The translations under genes and the position numbers were made by a program. DNA of 64,000 nt from Nonomuraea spiralis. Its GTDB lineage: Bacteria; Actinomycetota; Actinomycetes; Streptosporangiales; Streptosporangiaceae. Numbering within the stretch: the first letter of the stretch is position 1; every line of letters starts with the position of its first letter. Positions 50,955-59,500 of this stretch are shown in pieces. The stretch spans positions 753,309-817,308 of the forward strand of contig NZ_BMRC01000001.1 in assembly GCF_014648435.1 (NCBI RefSeq), given 5' to 3'. Below the pieces are notes generated by a model. It made no database searches. It was given only the letters and a program-made list of their open reading frames with translations, and was not told the DNA's origin.

Positions 50955-51237
50955 TCCGCACCTCTCACGACATGATCTCGGGCTTGGAGACCCTACTCGA
51001 TATGTGGCGGGAAACGCGCGGCCCGGCAACTGTCGAGGCAGTGGCCGGGCGGTCGCGACGTGCCGGCTGTACCGCCATTGCCAAGGAACGTTGCGCGCAC
51101 CGCCAACGACTTTCCCGATCGGCCGTGAGTAGGCTGCGCACGCCGGAATCATGAATTCCCGAACAGTTCCCGGGTACGGCGGCACGATTCCAGCATGAAA
51201 GCGGTTCTGAAAAGGGCTTTCGGGGAGTGATGGAACG
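50955..51237. promoter_or_regulatory. Divergent regulatory region of the ThiF-peptide locus
   Basis: A 283-bp gap between the AraC and ThiF genes. The clearest element is GGAAT-CATGA-ATTCC (51145-51159), a short palindrome in an AT-richer patch about 80 bases before ThiF; a second GAACAGTTCC-like element lies just after it (51161-51170). These are candidate AraC sites. A 60-codon frame here has no support. Confidence 0.4.
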
Positions 51238-52371
51238 ATGAACGGCGCCGGCGTCGCAGGTGACCCTTTACATATTCGGCCACAACTCAAGAATGTCGCC
51301 TGGGAACGAACAGGCGACGAGCTCCGCCTCGTGTACGACCTGCGTGACCAGTTGATGGTGAGCGACCCCGACGGCCACGTGGAGAAACTGCTTGCCCTGC
51401 TGCACGAGGGCGGCCGCACCGTCAGGCAGCTCGCCGACGAGCTGTCGCTGCCCGTCCAGGACGTGCTCGGCGCGGTCGAGTCCTTCGACGCCGAACGACT
51501 GCTGGAGGACGGCGAGCGCCTGGGCAGGCTCGACGCCACCGAAGCCGAGCGCTACTTCAGCAATCTGGCCTTCTTTGAGTCGTTCGGGACGCTGGCGCGC
51601 AGCCGCGAGGACCTGCAGCGCCGGTTGAGCGAGTCGCACGTGCTGGTGCTCGGCACCGGCGGCCTCAACTCCAACACGATCCCGCATCTCAGCGGGCTGG
51701 GCGTCGGCAGGATGACGCTGGTCGACAGGGACACCGTCGACGTACGCAACTTCGCCAGGCAGTACCTCTACCGCTGGGAGGACCTCGGCGCGAGGAAGGT
51801 CGAGCGGGCGGCGGCGTGGGTGCGCTCCTTCGACCCCGCCATCGAGGTCCAGGCGATCGACACGGGCATCGAGAGCGCCGAGCAGCTGGCCGAGCTCATC
51901 GACAGGACTCGTCCTGACGTGGTCGCCTCGGGGATCGACCAGCCCAAGGAGATCGACCTCTGGGTCAACGCGGCCTGTGTACGGCACGGCGTACCGTTCG
52001 TGCGCGGCGGCATCACGGTCACCAAGGGAATCGTCTGGTCGGTCGCGCCAGGGGTGAGCGCGTGCAGGGGCTGCGTACCCGCCGATCCGACCGAGCCCGA
52101 GGGGCACGCCGATCCCGACGAGCCCGCGCTCAACGCCGAGATCGCCGCGGCCCGCCTGTTCTTCGGCAGGCCGCAGCCCAACAGGGGCATCGGCCCCGTC
52201 GCCGGTCTGCTCGGCGCCCTCGGCGCCTTCGAGGTGCTGCGCTACCTGACCGGTTTCGAGCCACCGGCGTACGCCGGTCGGCCACTCACCATCGACTTCG
52301 CCGGCGCGTGCGCCATGAGTCAGGCCGAGTGGTCCCGTAATCCCGAGTGTGTGAACTGCGGAGGGAGTTGA
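51238..52371 (+). CDS. ThiF/MccB-like E1 enzyme with N-terminal peptide-binding-type domain
   Basis: A 377-residue E1-like adenylating enzyme. Residues 1-110 form a small winged-helix-like domain (LRLVYDLRDQLMVSDPDGHV, GGRTVRQLADELSLPVQDVL), comparable to peptide-recognition domains. The ThiF fold follows: nucleotide loop LGTGGLNSN (139-146), LVDRDTVDVRNFARQYLY with the catalytic Asn/Arg set, and zinc cysteines CRGC (276, 279) and CVNC (371, 374). No E1 Cys-loop of the ubiquitin type is obvious. MccB, the model, adenylates a peptide C-terminus. The 21-codon peptide gene begins 5 bp after its stop, the likely substrate. The ATG follows GGGGAG. Confidence 0.85.
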   Translation: MNGAGVAGDPLHIRPQLKNVAWERTGDELRLVYDLRDQLMVSDPDGHVEKLLALLHEGGRTVRQLADELSLPVQDVLGAVESFDAERLLEDGERLGRLDATEAERYFSNLAFFESFGTLARSREDLQRRLSESHVLVLGTGGLNSNTIPHLSGLGVGRMTLVDRDTVDVRNFARQYLYRWEDLGARKVERAAAWVRSFDPAIEVQAIDTGIESAEQLAELIDRTRPDVVASGIDQPKEIDLWVNAACVRHGVPFVRGGITVTKGIVWSVAPGVSACRGCVPADPTEPEGHADPDEPALNAEIAAARLFFGRPQPNRGIGPVAGLLGALGAFEVLRYLTGFEPPAYAGRPLTIDFAGACAMSQAEWSRNPECVNCGGS

Positions 52372-52376
52372 CCACC

Positions 52377-52442
52377 ATGAAGATCGAGATCGTACGGATC
52401 GAGAACACCCGTCTGACCGGCCTGGCCACGCCCGACTCCTGA
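52377..52442 (+). CDS. 21-residue peptide, candidate substrate of the ThiF-like enzyme
   Basis: A very short frame between the E1 and M50 protease genes: it begins MKIEIVRIENTR and ends LTGLATPDS. GGAGGGA lies 8 bases before the ATG, inside the end of the ThiF gene, and a perfect 28-base palindrome follows 11 bases after the stop. The size, position and hairpin match the layout of RiPP precursors such as that of microcin C, although that heptapeptide ends in Asn while this ends in Asp-Ser. It has no cysteine. Too short for usual gene finders. Product and modification are unknown. Confidence 0.65.
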   Translation: MKIEIVRIENTRLTGLATPDS

Positions 52443-52453
52443 CCGTCGGCAGT

Positions 52454-52481
52454 GCGCGCCCCGGCCATGGCCGGGGCGCGC
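52454..52481 (+). terminator. Perfect 28-base hairpin after the 21-residue peptide gene
   Basis: GCGCGCCCCGGCC (52454-52466) pairs with GGCCGGGGCGCGC (52469-52481), with only AT between; as RNA the innermost pairs would open into a small loop. It sits between peptide and protease genes and should attenuate the latter. Confidence 0.75.
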
Positions 52482-52503
52482 CCTTGGAACCTCAGGAGGG
52501 TGT

Positions 52504-53715
52504 ATGTCCGCCATCGTCGACAGAGACCTGCGTGAGCGGGCCGCACGGCTGAGCGTCGCCTTCGACGGCGATGCCTGGATTCTGGGCCGCCCTGACCTGG
52601 GAGTCTTCGTCGCGGTGCCCGAGCCGGGCGCGGTGTTCGTCACCACGTTGCAGGAGAACGGCTCGGCCGCCGAGGCCGCGAGACGGGCGAGCGAGGTGGC
52701 GGGCGAGGAGGTCGACGGGGCCGACTTCCTCGACGGTCTCACCGGCGCGGGCCTGCTCGACCCGCCCGCACCCGCCGAGGAGCGAGCCCCCAGCGGCTGG
52801 ATCGAGGGGCTCCGCCAGGACACGGCGGCCAGGTTCTTCGGCAGGACCGCCTGGTCGTGCTACGCGGCGGCAGCGGTCTTCGTGGTGGTTGTCCTGGTGT
52901 TCGTGCCCGATTTGCGCCCTACGTGGAAGGACGCCTGGTTCCTACCCAGCGCCGCGCTGTCGATGCTCACGTACCTGCTGGCCGGCATCGCCTTCAGCGC
53001 CCTGCACGAGGCATGGCACTGGATCGCGGGCAGGGCACTCGGCATCCCCGCCACCTTCAGGGTCAGCTACCGGGGCCTCTACATCGTCTTCGAGACCGAC
53101 CTGACCCAGATCGTCAACGTGCCGCGCAGACGCAGGTACGGGGCCTACCTGGCGGGCATGGCCATCGACGCCGTGGTCGTGGCGGTGGCGCTGGGGTTGC
53201 GGCTGCTCGACACCTCCGACGTGCTCGCACTGCCTGCGACGCTGAACGGTTTTCTCGGCGCGGTGGTGTTGTACCGGCTCATCGGGATCGTCTGGCAGTG
53301 GGCCGCGGTGCCGATCCGCAGCGACGGTTATGCCGTACTGGCCAATGCGTTGCGCTGCTACAACCTGTACCGGGTCACCTGGCTGACCGCCAAGGCCAAG
53401 CTCTGGCGCCTGAGCTTCGCCGAGACGGCGGAGCTGGACGCGGCGGGCGAGCGTGATCGGCGCGTCGCGCGCTGGTTCGCGCTGCTGTACCTGGCGGGGG
53501 TCGTGGTCATGGCCGGTGTGTTCGTGCTCGTGGCCCTGCCGCTGCTGCTCGCCCTCGCCCGGTGGGGCCTGGCAGGGCTGAGCACCGGCGCGATCGGTAC
53601 GGCCGCCTTCTGGGAGGCGCTCGCCGTGGCGGCGTACGCGGTGACGCAGCTCGCCCTCCCCCCGCTCCTCGCCCTGCGGGAACGCCGCCTGCGAAGGTCC
53701 GGCAGGCTCCTGTGA
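52504..53715 (+). CDS. Membrane M50 metalloprotease with PqqD-like N-terminal domain
   Basis: A 403-residue protein. Residues 1-90 resemble PqqD/RRE peptide-binding domains (RLSVAFDGDAWILGRPDLGV, then GEEVDGADFLDGLTGAGLLD). From about residue 115 several membrane helices follow. HEAWH (His168, Glu169, His172) is the zinc-binding HExxH motif and IRSDGYAVL (Asp274) the third ligand, as in site-2-protease-like enzymes of peptide-export loci. It probably cleaves a peptide within or at the membrane and may release or export it. The ATG follows AGGAGGGTGT. Confidence 0.85.
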   Translation: MSAIVDRDLRERAARLSVAFDGDAWILGRPDLGVFVAVPEPGAVFVTTLQENGSAAEAARRASEVAGEEVDGADFLDGLTGAGLLDPPAPAEERAPSGWIEGLRQDTAARFFGRTAWSCYAAAAVFVVVVLVFVPDLRPTWKDAWFLPSAALSMLTYLLAGIAFSALHEAWHWIAGRALGIPATFRVSYRGLYIVFETDLTQIVNVPRRRRYGAYLAGMAIDAVVVAVALGLRLLDTSDVLALPATLNGFLGAVVLYRLIGIVWQWAAVPIRSDGYAVLANALRCYNLYRVTWLTAKAKLWRLSFAETAELDAAGERDRRVARWFALLYLAGVVVMAGVFVLVALPLLLALARWGLAGLSTGAIGTAAFWEALAVAAYAVTQLALPPLLALRERRLRRSGRLL

Positions 53716-53946
53716 GAGGTGTGGTCGGCCGGTCATGAGTAGGTCGACTCCTTCGGCGCTTCAAGGCATGGCGCGTTCCTCCTGCCACACGCGGAACCGC
53801 CGTCGGGACGGTGCAGGCACTTCGACCTCCACGGATCGGAGCCGGGAGCGTCACCCAGGTCCGGGCTGGGCAGGAACACGCAGGTCAACGGCCATCACCG
53901 ATCAGGTTGTGATCGCCCTGTGATTCCGGCGACGGAGTATGCGATC
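53716..53946. other. Intergenic stretch after the peptide loci
   Basis: 231 bases, no coding match. It contains the promoter of the next regulator; no clear operator was seen. Confidence 0.3.
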
Positions 53947-54945
53947 ATGATCAAGGGGACCTTGCGGATCGTCTTCACCGGTGAGGATCTGGCTCGTGTG
54001 CGCATCGCCGGCCGGGCGGACGTGATGTGGGAAATGGCGCTGAGCCTGCACATACTCCAGCGGCCGGGCGGGGCGAGCACGCTGTCCGGCTGGCGGCGGC
54101 AGGCCCGCGCCGACCTGGCCGAGGCCGGGTTGCTCAAGCCGGTACGGGAGAGGTTGGTGCCGCTGGTGCCGATCAAGGCGTACTTCCCCGACTTCCTGAC
54201 GCCGTACGAGTCGATGAACGGGTTCCGGCAGGGCCTGGACGTCCTGGCCGACACGCCGTCGGCGCGGGTGCGGCACGAGGTCGACCAGTTGCGGCCGCAC
54301 GCGCCGGTGCCCGCGACGCTGGACGACCTCGCCCGCGGCAACCGGCGCTCCATCCGCGGCCTGGCCCGGTTGAGCGAGCGGTACTGCCAGGTCGCCTTCG
54401 GCTCCCGCCGTACCGACATGGAGGCCGCGCTGGGACGTGAGCGCGCCAGGCTGACCCGCGTGCTCACCGACCAAGGCGTGGAGGCGATGCTCGCGAGCCT
54501 AGGGCCGTCGATGCGGTGGCGACCTCCGGTGCTGGAGGCCGACTACGCCACCGGCCGGTACGAGATCCGCCTGCAAGGACGCGGCCTGACGCTCATCCCC
54601 TCCTACTTCGGGCGGTTCACGCCGGTCGCGATGGCCGATGTCAGCCTGCCGCCCGTCCTGGTGTTCCCGATCCAGCACGCGACGCCCGCCCCTGGCGCCG
54701 ACCTCGACGACGCGCTGCCCGACCTGCTCGGCGCCACGCGGGCCCGCGTCCTGCGCTGCATCGCCGCCACCGACGGCTGCACCACCAGCGAACTCGCCCG
54801 CAGGACCGGCGCCTCGCTGTCATCGGCCAGCGCGCACGCCCAGGTGCTGCAGCGCTCCGGGCTCGTCACCAGCACCCGGCACGCCAACATGGTCATCCAT
54901 CAGATCACCCGGCTGGGCAACGACCTGATCCTCCGCCGGCAGTGA
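53947..54945 (+). CDS. ArsR-like regulator with DUF5937-type N-terminal domain
   Basis: A 332-residue protein. The N-terminal 240 residues (MIKGTLRIVFTGEDLARVRI, MWEMALSLHILQRPGGASTL) fit the DUF5937 type found with HTH_20. The C-terminus is a winged helix (LRCIAATDGCTTSELARRTG, then ASLSSASAHAQVLQRSGLV). Transcription regulator of unknown ligand. An ATG at 53947 with GGAG upstream is used; a GTG nine codons earlier is open. Converges on the metallo-hydrolase gene. Confidence 0.75.
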   Translation: MIKGTLRIVFTGEDLARVRIAGRADVMWEMALSLHILQRPGGASTLSGWRRQARADLAEAGLLKPVRERLVPLVPIKAYFPDFLTPYESMNGFRQGLDVLADTPSARVRHEVDQLRPHAPVPATLDDLARGNRRSIRGLARLSERYCQVAFGSRRTDMEAALGRERARLTRVLTDQGVEAMLASLGPSMRWRPPVLEADYATGRYEIRLQGRGLTLIPSYFGRFTPVAMADVSLPPVLVFPIQHATPAPGADLDDALPDLLGATRARVLRCIAATDGCTTSELARRTGASLSSASAHAQVLQRSGLVTSTRHANMVIHQITRLGNDLILRRQ

Positions 54946-54953
54946 TCGCCTCG

Positions 54954-55790
54954 CTAGCGGGGTGTGTCGGCGTGATCGTTTCGCTGGTCGAGGCGCCGGC
55001 GTTGCCCTGTGTGCACGTGGCTCACCCATTCCCAGCCGGGCCTGGCCGACGGGCCGATCCGCGGGTCGCCGGGCTCCCGGCCGTCGCGCAGGGCGTGCAC
55101 GTACGCCCGGTCCTGGTCGATCCGTACGCGTACCTGATCGGCTGCGCCGACCGACCCGTGACCAGGGACGAGGACGTCCACCTCGCCCGCCACCTCTTCG
55201 AGCAGCCGCAGCGCTGTGAGGTATTCCTCGATCGGGTCGGCGGTGCCGTCCAGGTCGAGCATCGGGATCAGGACGTCGGAGAGCATGTCGCCGGCGACGA
55301 GAACCCCGCGTTCCGCGATCAGGAGCGCCGCGTGGCCCGGCGCGTGTGCCTGGTGCTCGATGATCTGGACTTGGGGGCCGTCCCATGGGATCCGCGTGGT
55401 TCCGGCGGGCAGGCCGGTGATGAGGCCGAGCAGGTCCAGCGGCACCTGCCCGGCGACCTCCGTCTCGATCAGGTGGGCGGCGATGCGGTCCTTCGCATCT
55501 GCCTCCGACAGCAGCTCTCGGACGGTGGCCGCGCAGCGCGCCGTGCCGTAGCGGGGCGCCTCGCCGAGCCGGGTGTGCCAGAGCAGGTGATCCCAGTCCG
55601 GATGGGTGGAGAAGCCTGCCACAACGGGCTGACCCGACTCGCGCAGGTCGTCCGCGAGGCAGTCGATCTCGGCGCCGGTCACCCCGGGGTCGACGAGCAA
55701 CACACCGGCCCGGCCCCGCACGACAATGGCGTTGCTCTGTACGAACTCGCTCTGGTGGACCAGCACACCCTCTGCGACCCGCGTCAACAC
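54954..55790 (-). CDS. MBL-fold metallo-hydrolase
   Basis: A 278-residue MBL protein: STHPDWDHLLWH carries the metal motif with His63, Asp67 and His68, while the second His of HxHxDH is replaced by Asp65. APGHAALLIAERGVLVAGDM and VDVLVPGHGSVGAADQ follow. The GTG at 55790 is within the end of the reductase gene and has GAGGTG upstream, so it is coupled to it. Substrate unknown. Confidence 0.85.
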   Translation of the reverse strand: MLTRVAEGVLVHQSEFVQSNAIVVRGRAGVLLVDPGVTGAEIDCLADDLRESGQPVVAGFSTHPDWDHLLWHTRLGEAPRYGTARCAATVRELLSEADAKDRIAAHLIETEVAGQVPLDLLGLITGLPAGTTRIPWDGPQVQIIEHQAHAPGHAALLIAERGVLVAGDMLSDVLIPMLDLDGTADPIEEYLTALRLLEEVAGEVDVLVPGHGSVGAADQVRVRIDQDRAYVHALRDGREPGDPRIGPSARPGWEWVSHVHTGQRRRLDQRNDHADTPR

Positions 55791-56380
55791 GGGAGCACCT
55801 CGCCCGCGTCGCGGATGGCGTAATGGTGCATCGTGACCCCCTGCTTGAACGATCGTTGTTCGAGCAGGTCGAGCTCGATCGGCACGTCGTAGTCGTCGAA
55901 CAGCGGCCTGCCGAAGCCGAGGACCGCGGGATGGGTGAAGAGCAGCAGCTCGTCGAGCAGCCCTGCCCGGAGCAGCTGTGTGGCGAGCGCCGCGCCGCCG
56001 ACGCTGATGCCGCCATCGGTGCTGGTCCGCAGGTCGGCGAGTTGCTCGATCGCGTCGTCCCCGCCGACGACCCGGGTGTTGTGGTCGGCGTCGCGGCGGG
56101 TACGGGAGACGAGCACCTTGGGCTTGGCGGTCCAGATCTCGCCGTATTCGCGCATGTAGTCCGGCAGCGACGTGTCCTCGCCCGCCCTTGGCCAGTACTC
56201 CTCCATGACCTCGTAGTAGACCCGGCCATGGACCATGAGCGCGAGCGCCCGCGTCCGCGCGTTGCACTCGCGGTGCAGTTCCTCGTCGATGCGCAGCCAC
56301 TCGCCGGCGCCGTTGTCCCCGGGGACTTGCTCGATCCGCAGGTCGAGGGACACCTGCATCGAATAGACGAAGCGGCCCAT
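55784..56380 (-). CDS. Dihydrofolate-reductase-family (RibD C-terminal-like) protein
   Basis: A 198-residue reductase-fold protein: MGRFVYSMQVSLDLRIEQVP, LMVHGRVYYEVMEEYWPRAG, KVLVSRTRRDADHNTRVVGG, GGISVGGAALATQLLRAGLL and FTHPAVLGFGRPLF. Family members bind NADPH; the physiological substrate is unknown. The ATG at 56380 follows GGAGGAGGAGCTG. It is the first gene of an operon with the MBL enzyme, divergent from an HxlR regulator. Confidence 0.85.
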   Translation of the reverse strand: MGRFVYSMQVSLDLRIEQVPGDNGAGEWLRIDEELHRECNARTRALALMVHGRVYYEVMEEYWPRAGEDTSLPDYMREYGEIWTAKPKVLVSRTRRDADHNTRVVGGDDAIEQLADLRTSTDGGISVGGAALATQLLRAGLLDELLLFTHPAVLGFGRPLFDDYDVPIELDLLEQRSFKQGVTMHHYAIRDAGEVLPC

Positions 56381-56401
56381 CAGCTCCTCCTCCCAGAGTG
56401 C

Positions 56402-56414
56402 TTGCATTTTGCAA
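56402..56414. promoter_or_regulatory. TTGCA-N3-TGCAA operator
   Basis: TTGCATTTTGCAA is a perfect inverted repeat with a TTT centre, in the 73-bp gap between the DHFR-family and HxlR genes. Best candidate for the HxlR site. Confidence 0.65.
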
Positions 56415-56453
56415 CTACTATAGGGAGGGCGAAATGCCTGTCAAGGAGGAATC

Positions 56454-56957
56454 GTGGAACCACGGTCCGGGTGTCCGATCAACGCCGCCGTCGAGGTGGT
56501 CGGAGATCGCTGGTCGTTGCTCGTGCTTCGCGACGTCATCTTCGGCGACCGCCGCTACTTCCGGGCACTGCTCACCGGGTCGATCGAGGGCATCGCCTCG
56601 AACATCCTCGCCGACCGCCTCGTACGGCTCGTCGAAGCGGGCATCCTCACCCGCGGCACCGCCGCGCGGGGGCAACGCGCCCGTTACAGCCTCTCCGAAG
56701 CCGGCATCCAGCTTCTTCCGATCATCTACGCCCTCGGCAACTGGGGCCTCGACTGGCGCCCGGGCGGCGCCGACCTCCGGAGCCGGCAGCAGCTCATGCG
56801 CGACGAGGGCCCGGCGTTCATCGCGGAGCTCATGGACGAGCTCCGGGTCCGCCACCTCGGCGCCCCACCGAAGCCACACGACGGCCCAGGCCCGTTCGAA
56901 CGCCTCGACGCCGCTTACGCCGCAGCCGCTGATCAAGAACCCGTCGATGGGCGGTGA
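56454..56957 (+). CDS. HxlR-family regulator
   Basis: A 167-residue winged-helix regulator: CPINAAVEVVGDRWSLLVLR, RYFRALLTGSIEGIASNILA and ARYSLSEAGIQLLPIIYALG are HxlR landmarks. The GTG follows AAGGAGGAATC. Divergent from the DHFR-family/MBL operon. The C-terminal 40 residues are helical and longer than in the smallest members. Confidence 0.85.
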   Translation: MEPRSGCPINAAVEVVGDRWSLLVLRDVIFGDRRYFRALLTGSIEGIASNILADRLVRLVEAGILTRGTAARGQRARYSLSEAGIQLLPIIYALGNWGLDWRPGGADLRSRQQLMRDEGPAFIAELMDELRVRHLGAPPKPHDGPGPFERLDAAYAAAADQEPVDGR

Positions 56958-57338
56958 CGGAACGGCATCCGAATCCCGTCGCTCCGTCCTGTCCAGGCGT
57001 CTTCACCCCCCGGCCGAGGCAGCCTCTCATCGAGCGGCGGGAATGGCGATGCCGAGGCTGGCCGCGTAGGCCCATTACGGGTACTGGGCTGCCCGCACCC
57101 CAGGCTGCCACGGCGGGCAGCGCGCACGCCGTGACTGCCTCAGGGAGGTGCTCGATCATCGCGGTCTCAGCCGGAACGCCACCCGCGGCAGGTCGCACCC
57201 CTGCAGCTTGGGTGAGCGGCTGATCCCGACAGCGGGTTACGCGGCGGGCCCCCAGCCGAGCGCCTCCACCATGACGGCCGTCATGCCGGCCTCGGCAGGC
57301 CCGAACTGGCCGCGATGCCCCGCTCAATCAGGTGAGCT
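56958..57338. other. Gene-free stretch, 381 bases
   Basis: Several short frames exist on both strands but none matches a family or has a good start. The region shows only weak codon bias and may be decayed sequence. No tRNA, terminator with a long stem or clear repeat was found. Confidence 0.4.
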
Positions 57339-59303
57339 TCAGGACGGGTAGGGCGGGTCGAGTGACCAGAGGTCGGCCCCAGACGCGTTCTCGGCGAGCA
57401 GGACCATGCGCTCGCCGACGCGGCCGATCGCCATGGAGTCCGGCCCGTAGACCGGTTCCACGGGCGGCGCGAGCGGGCGGCCGGTGTCCAGGTTCCACAC
57501 CTGGATACCGTTGTGGCCAGTGTCCTCGTTGTCCTTCAGGTTCACGGTGCTCACCGCGACGGGGACGTCGCCGAGCTCGCCGATCGCCACGGCGTTCGAG
57601 ACGGTGTCGCCGATGTTGTCGATCTTCCTGATCAGCTTCCGCGTCCGCAGGTCCCACAGGCGCAGGTCGCTGGAGACGACCACAGGAGAGCCGTGGAGCA
57701 GGCCGACCGTCAGCCCGTTGCCCGACTGGGTGGTCAGCGGGTCGCCGAGTTGCCGGCCTGTCGTCGCGTCCCAGACGCGCAGGACGCCGTCCACCCCGTC
57801 CAGCGACACGGCCACCGGCGACTTGTCGACCTCGATGAGCGCCAGCGCGTTGACCTCGTCGAGGTTCCCGGTGAAGGTACGCAGGAGTTTGCCCGACGAC
57901 ACCTCCCACATCTTGATCGTCTTGTCGACGCCGCCGGTGAGCGCGAAAGTCCGCCCATCGAACGTGCCGAGGGCGACGGCTTTGACCTGCTTGGTGTGCC
58001 CGGTCAGTTCGCTGACCGTGCTCCGGCTCTGGATGTTCCAGATCTCGACCGTGCCGTCGAACCGCCCGGTGAGCGCCATCGAACCGGTCGCGGCCAGAGC
58101 CGTGATCGGGCCGCGGTGCGGTGGCGGGTAGGAGATCGCCAGGCTCTCGTCAGCGATGAGGTCCCAGAACGTCAGGCGCTCCTCGTCGGCGACGAGGGCG
58201 ATGGGCCGGCCGTCGTACTGTGCCATGGCCACCGCCTGAATGTCGGCGTCCTTTCCACCCGGGACCTCGCCGAGGTGGGCGCCGAACCCGGTTCCCTGCC
58301 GCGACCACACGACGACGATGGCCACGACGACGGCGACGGCCGTCACCGTGGCGATCAACCGCGACCGCGGCCGCGCGGCCCTTGGCCGGACCCGAGGCGC
58401 GGATGGCAGGTGGACGGACGCGAGCGGCGAGAGGGCGCGGGAGCCTCCGTCGTCCACCCGTGTCCGCTGGCCGGCCGCGTTCTCCTCGGCGAGCGGATCG
58501 TGGCCTAACAATCGCAGCAACACCTCGTGCGCCGCCGGCCGGCCTTCCGGCTGCTTGGCCAGGCAGCGCCGTACGAGCTCGGCGAGCACACCCGGCAGGG
58601 CGGGCAGTTCGGGCTCGTGGTGCATGACCCGGTGCATCGCCACCGCCGCGTTGTCGCCGCCGAACGCAGTGCGTCCCGTCGCGGCGAACAACATCGTCGC
58701 GGCCCAGGAGAACAGGTCGGAGGCCGGTCCCGCCTGCTGGCCGGAGATCTGCTCCGGCGACATGTAGGCAGGCGTGCCGACCAGGCCGCTGCCGGTGGAG
58801 GCGGTGGACTGCACCACTTTGGCGATGCCGAAGTCGATCACCCGGGGCCCGTCGGGGCCCAGGATCACGTTGTGCGGCTTGAAATCGCGGTGCACGATGC
58901 CGGCCCGGTGGATCGCCGCCAGCGCCGTCACCGTGCCGATCGCCAGCCGTTCCAGCGCGCCGGCTGCCAGCGGGCCCGCCCGCCTGACCGCTTGGTCGAG
59001 CGACTCTCCCTGGATCAACTCGCTGACGATGTACGGCAGGCCGTCGCTCACCCCGGCGTCGAGAACCCGGGCGGTGCAGAACTCGGCGACCTGCCTGGCG
59101 GCCTCGGCTTCGCGCAGGAACCTGGCGGCGACGTCGGCGTCCCCGTTGAGCCTGGCGTGCAGCAGCTTGATCGCCACCCGTTCGCCGGACGGCCCGTCGG
59201 CCAGGTAGACCGCGCCCTGCCCGCCTTCGCCCAGAGCGCCGAGGAGACGGTAGACCCCGACCTGAACGGGCTCGCCGGGGCGCAGCGGACGCGGATTCGC
59301 CAC
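57339..59303 (-). CDS. Membrane Ser/Thr protein kinase with extracytoplasmic WD40-like propeller
   Basis: A 654-residue protein. Residues 15-275 are a Hanks-type kinase: glycine loop LGALGEGGQGAVYLA, VAIK (Lys46), catalytic loop IVHRDFKPHN (Asp140), DFG (Asp157) and GTPAYMSPEQ. A membrane helix (LIATVTAVAVVVAIVVVW) lies at about 316-333. The rest is a WD40-like propeller, with blades such as GPITALAATGSMALTGRFDG and QVKAVALGTFDGRTFALTGG. The kinase is inside and the propeller outside, probably a ligand sensor. The GTG at 59303 follows TTGGAGAGCGT. Divergent from a propeller lipoprotein. Confidence 0.9.
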   Translation of the reverse strand: MANPRPLRPGEPVQVGVYRLLGALGEGGQGAVYLADGPSGERVAIKLLHARLNGDADVAARFLREAEAARQVAEFCTARVLDAGVSDGLPYIVSELIQGESLDQAVRRAGPLAAGALERLAIGTVTALAAIHRAGIVHRDFKPHNVILGPDGPRVIDFGIAKVVQSTASTGSGLVGTPAYMSPEQISGQQAGPASDLFSWAATMLFAATGRTAFGGDNAAVAMHRVMHHEPELPALPGVLAELVRRCLAKQPEGRPAAHEVLLRLLGHDPLAEENAAGQRTRVDDGGSRALSPLASVHLPSAPRVRPRAARPRSRLIATVTAVAVVVAIVVVWSRQGTGFGAHLGEVPGGKDADIQAVAMAQYDGRPIALVADEERLTFWDLIADESLAISYPPPHRGPITALAATGSMALTGRFDGTVEIWNIQSRSTVSELTGHTKQVKAVALGTFDGRTFALTGGVDKTIKMWEVSSGKLLRTFTGNLDEVNALALIEVDKSPVAVSLDGVDGVLRVWDATTGRQLGDPLTTQSGNGLTVGLLHGSPVVVSSDLRLWDLRTRKLIRKIDNIGDTVSNAVAIGELGDVPVAVSTVNLKDNEDTGHNGIQVWNLDTGRPLAPPVEPVYGPDSMAIGRVGERMVLLAENASGADLWSLDPPYPS

Positions 59304-59500
59304 ACGCTCTCCAAGGTCGGTTCTGTGAACCCGGCACATCATAGATCGCCGCCACGCCGGCGGCGAACCGTGCGCCTGGTGCGGCTCGGCGCTCCTCCTC
59401 GCCCGATGCGGGACACGATCGCGCCGCGATTCCTTCACAGGTTCTCAACTGATCAGGTCCCGTGCTGGTCAAGCATGCCGATCCATACGATGATCGCTGC

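Noticed and set aside
50972..51154. 60-codon frame upstream of the ThiF-like gene
   Set aside because: No ribosome site, ends at a candidate operator, composition not protein-like; the divergent gap needs regulatory space.
56958..57338. Short minus-strand frames before the kinase stop, including MTAVMVEALGWGPAA
   Set aside because: No family match, poor starts and no conserved neighbours; treated as gene-free.
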